Shown one piece after another: positions 1 to 6,116 of a DNA stretch of 6,331 bases. A program made the position numbers and the translations under genes. Source of the stretch: Comamonadaceae bacterium (GTDB lineage: Bacteria > Pseudomonadota > Gammaproteobacteria > Burkholderiales > Burkholderiaceae_C); NCBI GenBank assembly GCA_021286965.1, contig JAJTBK010000504.1, forward strand, positions 1-6,331, given 5' to 3'. The notes under the pieces were generated by a model, which saw nothing but the letters and a program-made list of their open reading frames with translations, was not told the DNA's origin and made no database searches. Numbering within the stretch: the first letter of the stretch is position 1; each line of letters begins with the position of its first letter.

Positions 1-462
1 GAGAAGATGGGCATCGACCTGATCTGGTTCGGCGTGCTGCTGGCGATGAACATGCAGACCTCGTTCATGCACCCGCCATTCGGCTTTGCGCTGTTCTTCC
101 TGCGCTCCGTGGCGCCGAGCGAGCCCTACGTCGATCGCGTCACGCAGCAGCGCATCGCCCCCGTGACGACGATGCAGATCTACAAGGGTGCCATCCCCTT
201 CGTGCTGATCCAGCTCGTCATGGTCAGCACGCTGATCGCCTTCCCCGGCATCGTCACCGGCAACCTGGACAAAAAGGTGGAAGTCAACATGGATGCGGTC
301 AGCAACCAGCTGCTCGACGAACTGCAAAACGACAAAGGCTACGGCGACGACGCCCCGGCCGAAGCCAGCCCGCAAGCCCTACCCCCCACCGAGGCCCCGG
401 CCGAGGACGACCCGCTCAAGGCGCTGCAGGAGTCGGTGCAGCCGGAGGAAAAAAAGCCCTAA
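1..462 (+). CDS. TRAP transporter large permease subunit, C-terminal part (5' end outside window)
   Basis: This is the 3' end of a DctM-type large membrane subunit of a tripartite ATP-independent periplasmic (TRAP) transporter, the ion-driven channel subunit in the inner membrane. The frame is open from base 1 and gives 153 residues, so the start lies left of the window. Visible are the end of a hydrophobic helix followed by the segment MQTSFMHPPFGFALFFLRS, which is typical of the last helices of DctM proteins, then a last hydrophobic stretch at about residues 63-84 (GAIPFVLIQLVMVSTLIAFP). The final 65 or so residues form a hydrophilic, acidic, Pro/Ala/Glu-rich tail, probably disordered. Such a tail is not needed for transport in the family and looks lineage-specific. 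The stop lies only 9 bases from the stop of the convergent hydrolase gene. No clear terminator follows. The substrate cannot be told from this fragment; the TakP-like binding protein at 2057-3139 is a candidate partner. Confidence 0.9.
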   Translation, partial: EKMGIDLIWFGVLLAMNMQTSFMHPPFGFALFFLRSVAPSEPYVDRVTQQRIAPVTTMQIYKGAIPFVLIQLVMVSTLIAFPGIVTGNLDKKVEVNMDAVSNQLLDELQNDKGYGDDAPAEASPQALPPTEAPAEDDPLKALQESVQPEEKKP

Positions 463-471
463 ACGTGTTGA

Positions 472-1344
472 CTAAACCGGGCGTCCCTGGGGCGCCAGGC
501 CGGCAAACCAGCCCAGCATTTCCTGCCAGCAGGGCTCGGCCTGCGCCCGGAAATAGCCCATGTGGCCCATTTTTCCGCCCACGTCGCGCGGGTCGATGTC
601 CTTGCGCAGCACCGGTGCACTGCGGTAGCCCTGCATGAAGGCATCGCGCGACGGCGGCAGGGCCCAGAGGTCATCGAGGGCATTGGCAGCGACGATGGGC
701 GTGCGCACCTGGGCGTAGACCTGGGCGATGCCAGTCATCGCCGGATCATCGAAAAAATAATGCGGGAACTGGCACCAATGGCGCCACTGGCGGAACACGT
801 CGCGTGGCAAGTCCTCGCCCAGGCCCAGCATTTTCCAGGGGCAATAGCCCTTGTACCAGGTCAGCAGCGGCAAGACGATGCGCCACATCGCCAGCACCCG
901 CAAGCGCTCGCCCAGAGGCATGTAGCCGTGCCAGCCCGCCCCGGTGCCAAACACGTAGCAGCCGGCCACCTGCTCGTGGTTCGGCAGCAGGCCAAAGGCA
1001 TGGCCGCCAAAGGAATGCCCGACGACGTACAACGGCACGCCCTCGCCCGCCATGGCCTGCACGGCCGCCGCCAGGTCAAGCCGCGCCCAATCGAGCAAAT
1101 CCATGCGAAAACCACGCAGGCGCGGCGGCCGCGAGCGCCCGATGCCCCGGTAGTCGAACGTCAGCACCTCGAACCCCCGGGCACTCGCGAACTGCGCAAA
1201 GCGCCGGTAAAACCCCTGCGGCACGGCGGTGGCCCCAGCCACCACCAGGCGGCCCTGCAAAGCGCCCGCAGCGCGAAAGCGGCTGGCAGACAGCACGTAG
1301 CCATCGGCCGCCACCAGGTTCATGTCAAAGGAGTCGGTGCCCAC
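472..1344 (-). CDS. alpha/beta-fold hydrolase, COG4757-like, GTG start
   Basis: A predicted cytoplasmic serine hydrolase of 290 residues with the alpha/beta fold; the substrate is unknown. Counting from the GTG start, the nucleophile elbow GHSFGG puts the catalytic Ser at about residue 111. The acid is one of the two Asp in NALDDLW (about 224-225), and the His is in GHMGYF (about 261). The N-terminal part reads VPQGFYRRFAQFASARGF then VLTFDYRGIGRSRP, which I recall as typical of the COG4757 group. No signal peptide is seen. The open frame extends upstream to 1539, but that would overlap the divergent regulator gene by 121 bases and adds non-conserved residues. The GTG at 1344 has a good ribosome binding site, GAAAGG, six bases upstream. 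An ATG at 1323 is the alternative start. Divergence from the TetR gene, with operator-like sites in between, suggests the hydrolase is its regulated target. Confidence 0.85.
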   Translation of the reverse strand: MGTDSFDMNLVAADGYVLSASRFRAAGALQGRLVVAGATAVPQGFYRRFAQFASARGFEVLTFDYRGIGRSRPPRLRGFRMDLLDWARLDLAAAVQAMAGEGVPLYVVGHSFGGHAFGLLPNHEQVAGCYVFGTGAGWHGYMPLGERLRVLAMWRIVLPLLTWYKGYCPWKMLGLGEDLPRDVFRQWRHWCQFPHYFFDDPAMTGIAQVYAQVRTPIVAANALDDLWALPPSRDAFMQGYRSAPVLRKDIDPRDVGGKMGHMGYFRAQAEPCWQEMLGWFAGLAPQGRPV

Positions 1345-1356
1345 GAAATACCTTTC

Positions 1357-1372
1357 TATAACAGTCGTTCGA
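1357..1372. promoter_or_regulatory. candidate TetR operator 2 (degenerate copy of operator 1)
   Basis: TATAACAGTCGTTCGA matches the reverse complement of operator 1 (TATGACAGTCGTCATA) at 12 of 16 positions, including the uninterrupted core ACAGTCGT. Its centre is 32 bp, about three helical turns, from the centre of operator 1. It would cover the predicted transcription start of the hydrolase gene. The second half of the palindrome is poorly kept, so it would be the weaker site if it is real. Confidence 0.4.
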
Positions 1373-1374
1373 GA

Positions 1375-1403
1375 AGCATACGCTAAACTATGACGACTGT
1401 CAT
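1375..1403 (-). promoter_or_regulatory. candidate sigma70 promoter for the hydrolase gene
   Basis: On the minus strand, ATGACA (1403-1398; five of six matches to the -35 consensus) and TATGCT (1380-1375; four of six to the -10 consensus) are separated by exactly 17 bases. Transcription would begin near 1368, about 24 bases before the GTG start. The -35 box lies inside the inverted repeat at 1389-1404, as expected for a repressed promoter. I found no equally good promoter for the regulator gene on the plus strand. Confidence 0.5.
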
Positions 1404-1404
1404 A
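1389..1404. promoter_or_regulatory. candidate TetR operator 1 (palindrome TATGAC-N4-GTCATA)
   Basis: TATGACGACTGTCATA is an inverted repeat with perfect 6-bp arms around 4 bases. It lies in the gap between the divergent hydrolase and TetR genes and covers the -35 box of the hydrolase promoter. TetR-family dimers usually bind such palindromes next to their own gene. Its assignment to the adjacent regulator is an inference from position. Confidence 0.55.
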
Positions 1405-1418
1405 AAAATCCTCATCCC

Positions 1419-1991
1419 ATGAGTCTGCGTCGCTCCGATACGCGCCACCGCGTGGTGCTCGCCACCGCCCAGATGCTGGCGCAGCACGGCCTGAATGCCA
1501 CCAGCATCCGCACCATCGCCCAGCGTGCCCAATCGCCACTGGGTTCGACCTACCACCACTTCCCCGAGGGCAAGCAGCAGGTGGTGACCGAGGCCGTCAC
1601 CTGGGCTGGCGCCCAGGTGAGCGAGCACCTGGCGCAGCAATTGCAAGCCGGTGCTGGCGCCGGGCTACGGGACTTTCTGGCGCTGTGGCGCGAAACCTTG
1701 CTGCGCGCGGACTTTCACGCCGGCTGCCCGGTGCTGGCCGTGGCCGTGCAAGAGCCGCTGGACGAAGCCGGCACCCAGGCCCTGGACGCGGCCGCGCAGG
1801 TGTTTACGCAGTGGCAGGCACAGCTGGCCGGCGCCTTGCAGGCGCAGGGCGTTGCACCGGAGCAGGCCGCAGGCCTGGCGACACTCATCGTCGCTGCCAC
1901 CGAGGGCGCCATCGCCCTGTGCCGCGCCGAGCGCAGCATCGCCGCCTTCGACCGCACGGCGGCGCAGCTACGGCAGCTGCTGCCGTCCTGA
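1419..1991 (+). CDS. TetR/AcrR-family transcriptional regulator, LmrA/YxaF-like
   Basis: A 190-residue DNA-binding repressor, the usual size for TetR proteins. The N-terminal domain is at residues 8-50. It holds the helix-turn-helix around NATSIRTIAQRAQSPLGSTY and ends in the typical YHHF (45-48), followed by GKQQVV. The C-terminal ligand and dimer domain contains FHAGCPVLAVAVQEP at about 99-113; I recall the GCPVxAVAxE motif as a mark of the LmrA/YxaF group, which often controls efflux pumps or enzymes next to it. The ligand cannot be predicted. The ATG at 1419 is the start that gives a normal TetR N-terminus; no good Shine-Dalgarno precedes it (the leader reads ATCCTCATCCC), so translation may be weak or nearly leaderless. 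The likely target is the divergent hydrolase gene plus itself. The gene converges on the TRAP binding protein gene at its 3' end. Confidence 0.92.
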   Translation: MSLRRSDTRHRVVLATAQMLAQHGLNATSIRTIAQRAQSPLGSTYHHFPEGKQQVVTEAVTWAGAQVSEHLAQQLQAGAGAGLRDFLALWRETLLRADFHAGCPVLAVAVQEPLDEAGTQALDAAAQVFTQWQAQLAGALQAQGVAPEQAAGLATLIVAATEGAIALCRAERSIAAFDRTAAQLRQLLPS

Positions 1992-1997
1992 CCCCCC

Positions 1998-2038
1998 AAA
2001 AAACAACGCCCGGAGCCGCTGCGGCCGCCGGGCGTTGT
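1998..2038 (-). terminator. intrinsic terminator of the xseB-ispA-dxs-dctP block
   Basis: Perfect 11-bp arms, ACAACGCCCGG (2003-2013) and CCGGGCGTTGT (2028-2038), enclose a 14-base loop. Read on the minus strand the hairpin is followed directly by a T-run (plus-strand A run from 1998), the classical Rho-independent form. It begins 18 bases after the stop of the TRAP binding protein gene. On the plus strand no T-run follows, so it should not terminate the TetR transcript efficiently. Confidence 0.9.
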
Positions 2039-2056
2039 GCAGGTACCAGCGCAGGC

Positions 2057-3139
2057 TCAGATCTTGACGCTGTTCATGTACTGGTTGAACGGGAACTCGG
2101 AGAAGCGGTTCCACAGAATCTGGTCGCGCTGGAAGGCGCGCATGTCCTGGTGGATTTTTTTGAACTCGGGCGACTTGGCCTCGTGCTCGGCAAAGACTTC
2201 CATCGAGGCTTTGAAACCCGCATCCATCAAGCTCTTGGGGAAGGCTTTGAGCTGGGTCTTGTTGGCCACCAGGCGCTTCAAGGCGATAGGGTTGACGGCC
2301 TGGTACTTGCTCGTCATGTCGGCCGAGGCGACGCGCATGGCGGCGTCCAAAATCGCCTTGTTCTGCGCCGACAGGGCGTTGTATTTTTTCAGGTTGATGA
2401 AGAACTCCAGATCGGCGCTGCCTTCCCACCAGCCGGGGTAGTAGTAGAACGGCGCCACCTTGTTGAAGCCCAGCTTTTCATCGTCGTAGGGGCCGACGAA
2501 CTCGGCCGCGTCCAGCGTGCCTTTTTCCAGCGCCTGGTAGACGTCGCCCGCCGGCATGTTCTGCGCCACCACGCCGAGCTTGGCCATGGCTTCGCCGAAG
2601 ACGCCGCCGCCCAGGCGCATCTTCAGGCCCTTGAGGTCTTCGGGGCCCTTGATTTCCTTGCGGTACCAGCCGCCCATCTGCGTCGTGGTGTTGCCGGCGC
2701 TGGCGGTTCTGAAGTTGTATTTTTCAAAGAAGGCGTCGAGCAGCTTGCGGCCGTTGCCGTGGTCTTTCCAGGCCGCCATCTGCAGCGTATTGAGGCCGAA
2801 GGGCACGGCGCAGCTGAAGGCAAAAATCGGGTCCTTGCCGGTGAAGTAGTAGGCCGCCGTCTCGGCCATGTCGATGGTGTCGCCCTGCAGCGCATCGACG
2901 ACGCCAAACGCCGGCATCAGCTCGCCAGCGGGGTGCACGGAAATTTCAAACTTGCCGCCCGAGAGCGCCTTGACGGTTTCCGAGAGCTTTTCGGCACTGC
3001 CGAAGATGGTGTCGAGCGACTTGGGAAAGCTCGCCGCCAGGCGCCAGCGCACCGTTTCCTGGGCATGTACGGCCGGGGCCACGCCTGCGGCCAACACGCC
3101 GGCGATACCGGCGTTTTTGATGAGAGAGCGACGATCCAT
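2057..3139 (-). CDS. TRAP transporter solute-binding protein, DctP family, TakP-like (2-oxoacid type)
   Basis: A 360-residue periplasmic receptor that captures an organic acid and delivers it to a TRAP permease. The N-terminus, MDRRSLIKNAGIAGVLAAGV followed by APAVHA-QE, is a twin-arginine-type signal with likely cleavage after residue 26. The mature part is a complete DctP domain. Gln154 (TTTQMGGW), Arg175 (LKMRLGGG) and Glu239 (PGWWEGS) fall at almost the positions I recall for ligand and cation contacts in TakP of Rhodobacter sphaeroides (Gln154, Arg175, Glu240). The run EFVGPYDDEKLGF and YYYPGWWE also fit that group, so pyruvate or another 2-oxoacid is the best guess; lactate is possible. 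The ATG at 3139 has the ribosome binding site GGAG eight bases upstream. An open frame continues to 3766, but it only shadows dxs. The gene lies 92 bases after dxs with no terminator between, and is followed by the terminator at 1998-2038, so it may be co-transcribed with dxs. Confidence 0.93.
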   Translation of the reverse strand: MDRRSLIKNAGIAGVLAAGVAPAVHAQETVRWRLAASFPKSLDTIFGSAEKLSETVKALSGGKFEISVHPAGELMPAFGVVDALQGDTIDMAETAAYYFTGKDPIFAFSCAVPFGLNTLQMAAWKDHGNGRKLLDAFFEKYNFRTASAGNTTTQMGGWYRKEIKGPEDLKGLKMRLGGGVFGEAMAKLGVVAQNMPAGDVYQALEKGTLDAAEFVGPYDDEKLGFNKVAPFYYYPGWWEGSADLEFFINLKKYNALSAQNKAILDAAMRVASADMTSKYQAVNPIALKRLVANKTQLKAFPKSLMDAGFKASMEVFAEHEAKSPEFKKIHQDMRAFQRDQILWNRFSEFPFNQYMNSVKI

Positions 3140-3197
3140 GGCAAAGGTCTCCTGTGTCGTTGTGAAAAGAATCGGGCCGCACGGCGTGCGCGCGGCC

Positions 3198-3219
3198 GCA
3201 GGCATTCTAGAGAGCCTGC
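3198..3219 (-). promoter_or_regulatory. small inverted repeat with a -10-like loop between dxs and the TRAP binding protein gene
   Basis: GCAGGC (3198-3203) and GCCTGC (3214-3219) form 6-bp arms around a 10-base loop. The minus-strand loop contains TAGAAT (3209-3204), five of six matches to a -10 box, but no convincing -35 box sits 16-18 bases upstream. No T-run follows, so it is not an intrinsic terminator. It may mark a weak internal promoter or an mRNA fold, or be chance. Confidence 0.2.
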
Positions 3220-3231
3220 TTGCCGCTGCGC

Positions 3232-5130
3232 TTACAGCGGTGCCCCGGACAAACCAGCAAAGCGGGCCCGAATGGCGGCCTCGATGCCCGCCGCATCCAG
3301 CCCCTGCAGCGCCAGCAGTTTGGCCGGGTCGCCGTGCTCGATGAAGGCGTCGGGCAGGCCCAGCTGCAGCACCGGCAGGGTGACGCCGGCAGCGTTCAGC
3401 GCCTCGCACACGGCGCTGCCGGCGCCGCCCATCACGCAGCCCTCTTCCAGCGTCACCAGCGCGTCGTGCGTGGCCGCCAGCTGCAGCAGCAGTTCGGTAT
3501 CGAGCGGCTTGGCCCAGCGCATATTGGCCACGGTGGCGTCCAATTTTTCTGCCGCCGCCAGCGCCGGGTACAACAGCGTGCCAAAGGCCAGAATGGCGAT
3601 GCGCGGCCCGGCGCCCTCGCCTTGGCGCTCGCGGCGCAGCTCGCCTTTGCCGTAGGGCAGGCTCTCCAAACTCTCCAGCGGCACCACGCCCGCGCCGCTG
3701 CCGCGCGGATAGCGCACGGCCACGGGGTGGTTTTGCGCGTAGGCGGTAGAAAGCAACTGGCGGCATTCGCGCTCGTCGGCCGGGCAGGCCAGCGCCATGT
3801 TGGGAATGCAGCGGATGAAGGCGATGTCGTAGGCGCCAGCGTGCGTGGCGCCGTCCGCGCCCACCAGGCCGGCGCGGTCCAGCGCAAAGACCACCGGCAG
3901 GTTTTGCAGCGCCACGTCGTGGATCAGCTGGTCGTAGGCACGCTGCAAAAAGGTGGAATAAATGGCGACCACGGGCTTGACGCCCTCACAGGCCAGGCCG
4001 GCAGCGAAGGTGACGGCGTGCTGCTCGGCAATGCCGACGTCGTGGTAGCGCGCGGGAAAGCGGCGGTGAAATTCGACCATGCCCGAGCCCTCGCGCATGG
4101 CGGGGGTGATGGCCACCAGGCGCGTGTCCTGCGCCGCCATGTCGCACAGCCACTGGCCAAACACCTGGGTGAAGGTGGGCTTTTGCGGCGTGCTCGGCGG
4201 CACCAGGCCCACGCTGGGGTCGAACTTGCCGGGGCCGTGGTAGGCCACGGGGTCGGCCTCGGCCAGCTTGTAGCCCTGGCCCTTCTTGGTGACCACGTGC
4301 AGGAACTGCGGGCCCTTGAGCTCGCGGATGTTCTCCAGCGTCGGGATGAGCGAGTCGAGGTCGTGGCCGTCGATAGGGCCGATATAGTTGAAGCCGAATT
4401 TCTCGAACAGCGTCGCCGGCACCACCATGCCCTTGGCCTGCTGCTCCAGGCGCTTGGCGAGTTCGAGCAGCGGCGGCGCGTTTTTGAGCACGTTCTTGCC
4501 CACGTCGCGCGCCTTGGCGTAGAACTGGCCGCTCATGAGCTGCGCCAGGTAGCGGTTGAGCGCGCCCACGGGCGGGCTGATGCTCATGTCGTTGTCGTTG
4601 AGGATGACCAGGAGGCGCGCGTCTTCCTGCACACCGGCGTTGTTCAGCGCCTCGAAGGCCATGCCCGCCGTCATGGCGCCGTCGCCGATGATGGCCACGC
4701 AGTGGCGGCTCTCGCCTTTTTGCCGCGCCGCCAGCGCCATGCCCAGGGCGGCAGAAATGCTGGTAGAGGAATGCCCGGTGCCAAAGGTGTCGTACGCGCT
4801 CTCGTCGCGGCGCGGAAAGCCCGAGACGCCGCCCAGCTGGCGCAGCGTGCCCATGCGCGCGCGCCGCCCGGTGAGGATTTTGTGCGGGTAGGTCTGGTGG
4901 CCCACGTCCCACACCAGGCGGTCGTGCGGGGTGTTGAAGACATGGTGCAGGGCGATGGTCAGCTCCACCGTGCCGAGGTTGGAGCTCAGGTGGCCACCGG
5001 TCTGGGCCACGCTGTCGATGAGGTAGGCGCGCAGCTCTTGCGCCAGCTGCGGCAGTTCATGGCGCGCCAGGCGGCGCAGCGCCGCCGGTTCGTCGATGCG
5101 GGCCAGCAGGGGATAGGAGTGGGTGGACAT
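3232..5130 (-). CDS. dxs: 1-deoxy-D-xylulose-5-phosphate synthase
   Basis: A thiamine-diphosphate enzyme of the cytoplasm that condenses pyruvate with glyceraldehyde 3-phosphate, releasing CO2, to give DXP. This is the committed step of the MEP isoprenoid pathway and also supplies thiamine and pyridoxal synthesis. The 632 residues are full length (E. coli about 620). Domain I carries His47 in GGHLSSNLG, His78 in [16 protein letters not shown], and the cofactor motif GDG at 149-151 with Asn178 and Asn180. Domain II carries Glu369 in [13 protein letters not shown], Tyr391 and Arg397 in [10 protein letters not shown], and Asp426 and His430 in GADGATHAG. Domain III is the C-terminal transketolase fold, ending near [11 protein letters not shown]. 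All expected catalytic residues are present. The gene lies 71 bases after ispA, a common pairing in betaproteobacteria. The start at 5130 is preceded by no strong Shine-Dalgarno, but by a small hairpin and a repeat (5134-5180). Confidence 0.98.
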   Translation of the reverse strand: MSTHSYPLLARIDEPAALRRLARHELPQLAQELRAYLIDSVAQTGGHLSSNLGTVELTIALHHVFNTPHDRLVWDVGHQTYPHKILTGRRARMGTLRQLGGVSGFPRRDESAYDTFGTGHSSTSISAALGMALAARQKGESRHCVAIIGDGAMTAGMAFEALNNAGVQEDARLLVILNDNDMSISPPVGALNRYLAQLMSGQFYAKARDVGKNVLKNAPPLLELAKRLEQQAKGMVVPATLFEKFGFNYIGPIDGHDLDSLIPTLENIRELKGPQFLHVVTKKGQGYKLAEADPVAYHGPGKFDPSVGLVPPSTPQKPTFTQVFGQWLCDMAAQDTRLVAITPAMREGSGMVEFHRRFPARYHDVGIAEQHAVTFAAGLACEGVKPVVAIYSTFLQRAYDQLIHDVALQNLPVVFALDRAGLVGADGATHAGAYDIAFIRCIPNMALACPADERECRQLLSTAYAQNHPVAVRYPRGSGAGVVPLESLESLPYGKGELRRERQGEGAGPRIAILAFGTLLYPALAAAEKLDATVANMRWAKPLDTELLLQLAATHDALVTLEEGCVMGGAGSAVCEALNAAGVTLPVLQLGLPDAFIEHGDPAKLLALQGLDAAGIEAAIRARFAGLSGAPL

Positions 5131-5133
5131 GGA

Positions 5134-5180
5134 CTATCTTTTTGATAGCTGCTGGCGCTTATCCAGTAAGCGCTAGCGGC
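5134..5180. repeat. palindromic intergenic repeat, Comamonadaceae type, in the dxs leader
   Basis: The 71-base gap between ispA and dxs is mostly two inverted repeats. CTATC (5134-5138) and GATAG (5144-5148) flank five T. GCGCTTA (5155-5161) and TAAGCGC (5167-5173) flank TCCAG, and the pairing extends outward to 5148 and 5180 with two G-T pairs, giving 14-base arms. From memory, sequences like GATAGCTGCTGGCGCTTATC followed by AAGCGCTAGCGGCC recur between genes in Acidovorax, Polaromonas and relatives; I could not check this. In the dxs mRNA, the small hairpin CTATC-AAAAA-GATAG ends three bases before the start codon, where the ribosome binding site should be. Confidence 0.6.
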
Positions 5181-5201
5181 CTGAAACACTTCAAAATATG
5201 T

Positions 5202-6116
5202 TCAATGCGAACGCTGCCGCACGCGCTGCGCCAGGGCGGCCAGGGCGTCGGTCTCGGGCAGGCCGCTGGCATCGAGCGCGGCCTGCGCCTGGCGCAGCAA
5301 ATCATCGGCGTAGGCGCGCGCGGCGGGCAGTCCCAGGAGCGACACGTAGGTGGGTTTATCGTTGGCCGCGTCCTTGCCTGCCGTTTTGCCCAGGGTGGCC
5401 GAGTCCTGCGTCACGTCCAGAATGTCGTCCACCACCTGGAACGCCAGGCCGAGCGCGGCGCCGTAGGCCGCCAGCTGCGCCTGTGCCTGGGCGCTGGCCG
5501 TGCCGCAGGCCGCACCCATGGTGACGCAGGCTTGGAGCAGGGCGCCGGTTTTCAGGCGGTGCATGTGGCGCAGCTCGGCCTCGGTCAGCGCCAGGCCGAC
5601 GCTGGCGAGGTCGATCGCCTGGCCACCGGCCATGCCGTGCACGCCCGAGGCCTGCGCCAGCAGCCGGCACAGGCGTGCCTGCACCGCCGGGGCGATGGTG
5701 GCGTCGTCGGGCACCAGCAGCTCAAAAGCCAGCGCCTGCAGCGCGTCGCCGGCCAGCAGTGCCTGCGCCTGGCCGAACTGCACGTGCACCGTGGGTTTTC
5801 CCCGGCGCAGCAGGTCGTTGTCCATGCACGGCATGTCGTCGTGCACCAGGGAATAAGCATGGATCAGCTCGACCGCGCAGGCCGCGCGCAGCGCCGCTGC
5901 CGCCTGGCCGCCGACGGCCTGGCTGGCGGCAAGTACCAAGAGCGGGCGCAGGCGCTTGCCGCCGCCCTGCACGGCGTAGCGCATGGCGGCGCCGAGGTCG
6001 GCCGGGGCCTCCTGCGGCACCCATTGCGCCAGGGCGGCCTCGACCTGCGCCAGCTGCTGCGCCGTCCAGGCCGGGAAATCGAAGGAAGGGGCCAAAGGAT
6101 TCACTCTGCTGTCCAT
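5202..6116 (-). CDS. ispA: farnesyl diphosphate synthase (short-chain (2E,6E)-polyprenyl synthase)
   Basis: A cytoplasmic prenyltransferase that joins dimethylallyl diphosphate with two isopentenyl diphosphates to make farnesyl diphosphate, the precursor of undecaprenyl carriers, ubiquinone side chains and haem O. The 304 residues match the family length (E. coli 299). GKRLRP (53-58) binds diphosphate. The first aspartate-rich motif, DDMPCMDND (93-101), has the two-residue insertion between Asp94 and Asp99 typical of bacterial farnesyl synthases, and is followed by LLRRGKP. The second is FQVVDDILD (226-234). Lys189-Thr190 and the GKTAGKD loop (243-249) complete the site. HAYSLVHDD before the first motif resembles E. 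coli IspA, which favours a C15 product over geranylgeranyl, though chain length is not certain. The start overlaps the end of xseB by 16 bases; an AAGGGA ten bases upstream, inside xseB, can serve as ribosome binding site. Coupled translation is likely. Confidence 0.96.
   Translation of the reverse strand: MDSRVNPLAPSFDFPAWTAQQLAQVEAALAQWVPQEAPADLGAAMRYAVQGGGKRLRPLLVLAASQAVGGQAAAALRAACAVELIHAYSLVHDDMPCMDNDLLRRGKPTVHVQFGQAQALLAGDALQALAFELLVPDDATIAPAVQARLCRLLAQASGVHGMAGGQAIDLASVGLALTEAELRHMHRLKTGALLQACVTMGAACGTASAQAQAQLAAYGAALGLAFQVVDDILDVTQDSATLGKTAGKDAANDKPTYVSLLGLPAARAYADDLLRQAQAALDASGLPETDALAALAQRVRQRSH

Noticed and set aside
449..483. Possible minus-strand terminator after the hydrolase (GCCC and GGGC followed by seven T)
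   Set aside because: The stem is only 4 bp with a loop of about 19 bases, and the T-run is the Lys-rich end of the permease gene. It is too weak to call.
562..1386. A 274-codon plus-strand open frame opposite the hydrolase
   Set aside because: Shadow of a gene with an intact catalytic triad; the translation is His/Arg/Ala-rich without a domain.
1345..1539. Upstream extension of the hydrolase frame to 1539, giving 355 residues
   Set aside because: It would run through the promoter and operator region and overlap the TetR gene. The GTG at 1344 has a well-placed GAAAGG.
1685..3655. A 656-codon plus-strand open frame running across the TetR 3' end, the terminator and the TRAP receptor
   Set aside because: It crosses an intrinsic terminator and three real features in other frames, and its translation has no domain; a GC-driven artefact.
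3140..3766. Upstream extension of the TRAP receptor frame to 3766, giving 569 residues
   Set aside because: The extra 209 residues overlap dxs and are Arg/Ala-rich noise. The ATG at 3139 has a proper ribosome binding site and begins a clear signal peptide.
3220..5145. A 641-codon open frame on the plus strand, antisense to all of dxs
   Set aside because: It lies opposite a complete, well-conserved dxs gene. Its translation is rich in His, Arg, Ala, Gly and Gln with no recognisable domain, as expected for a shadow frame of GC-rich coding DNA.
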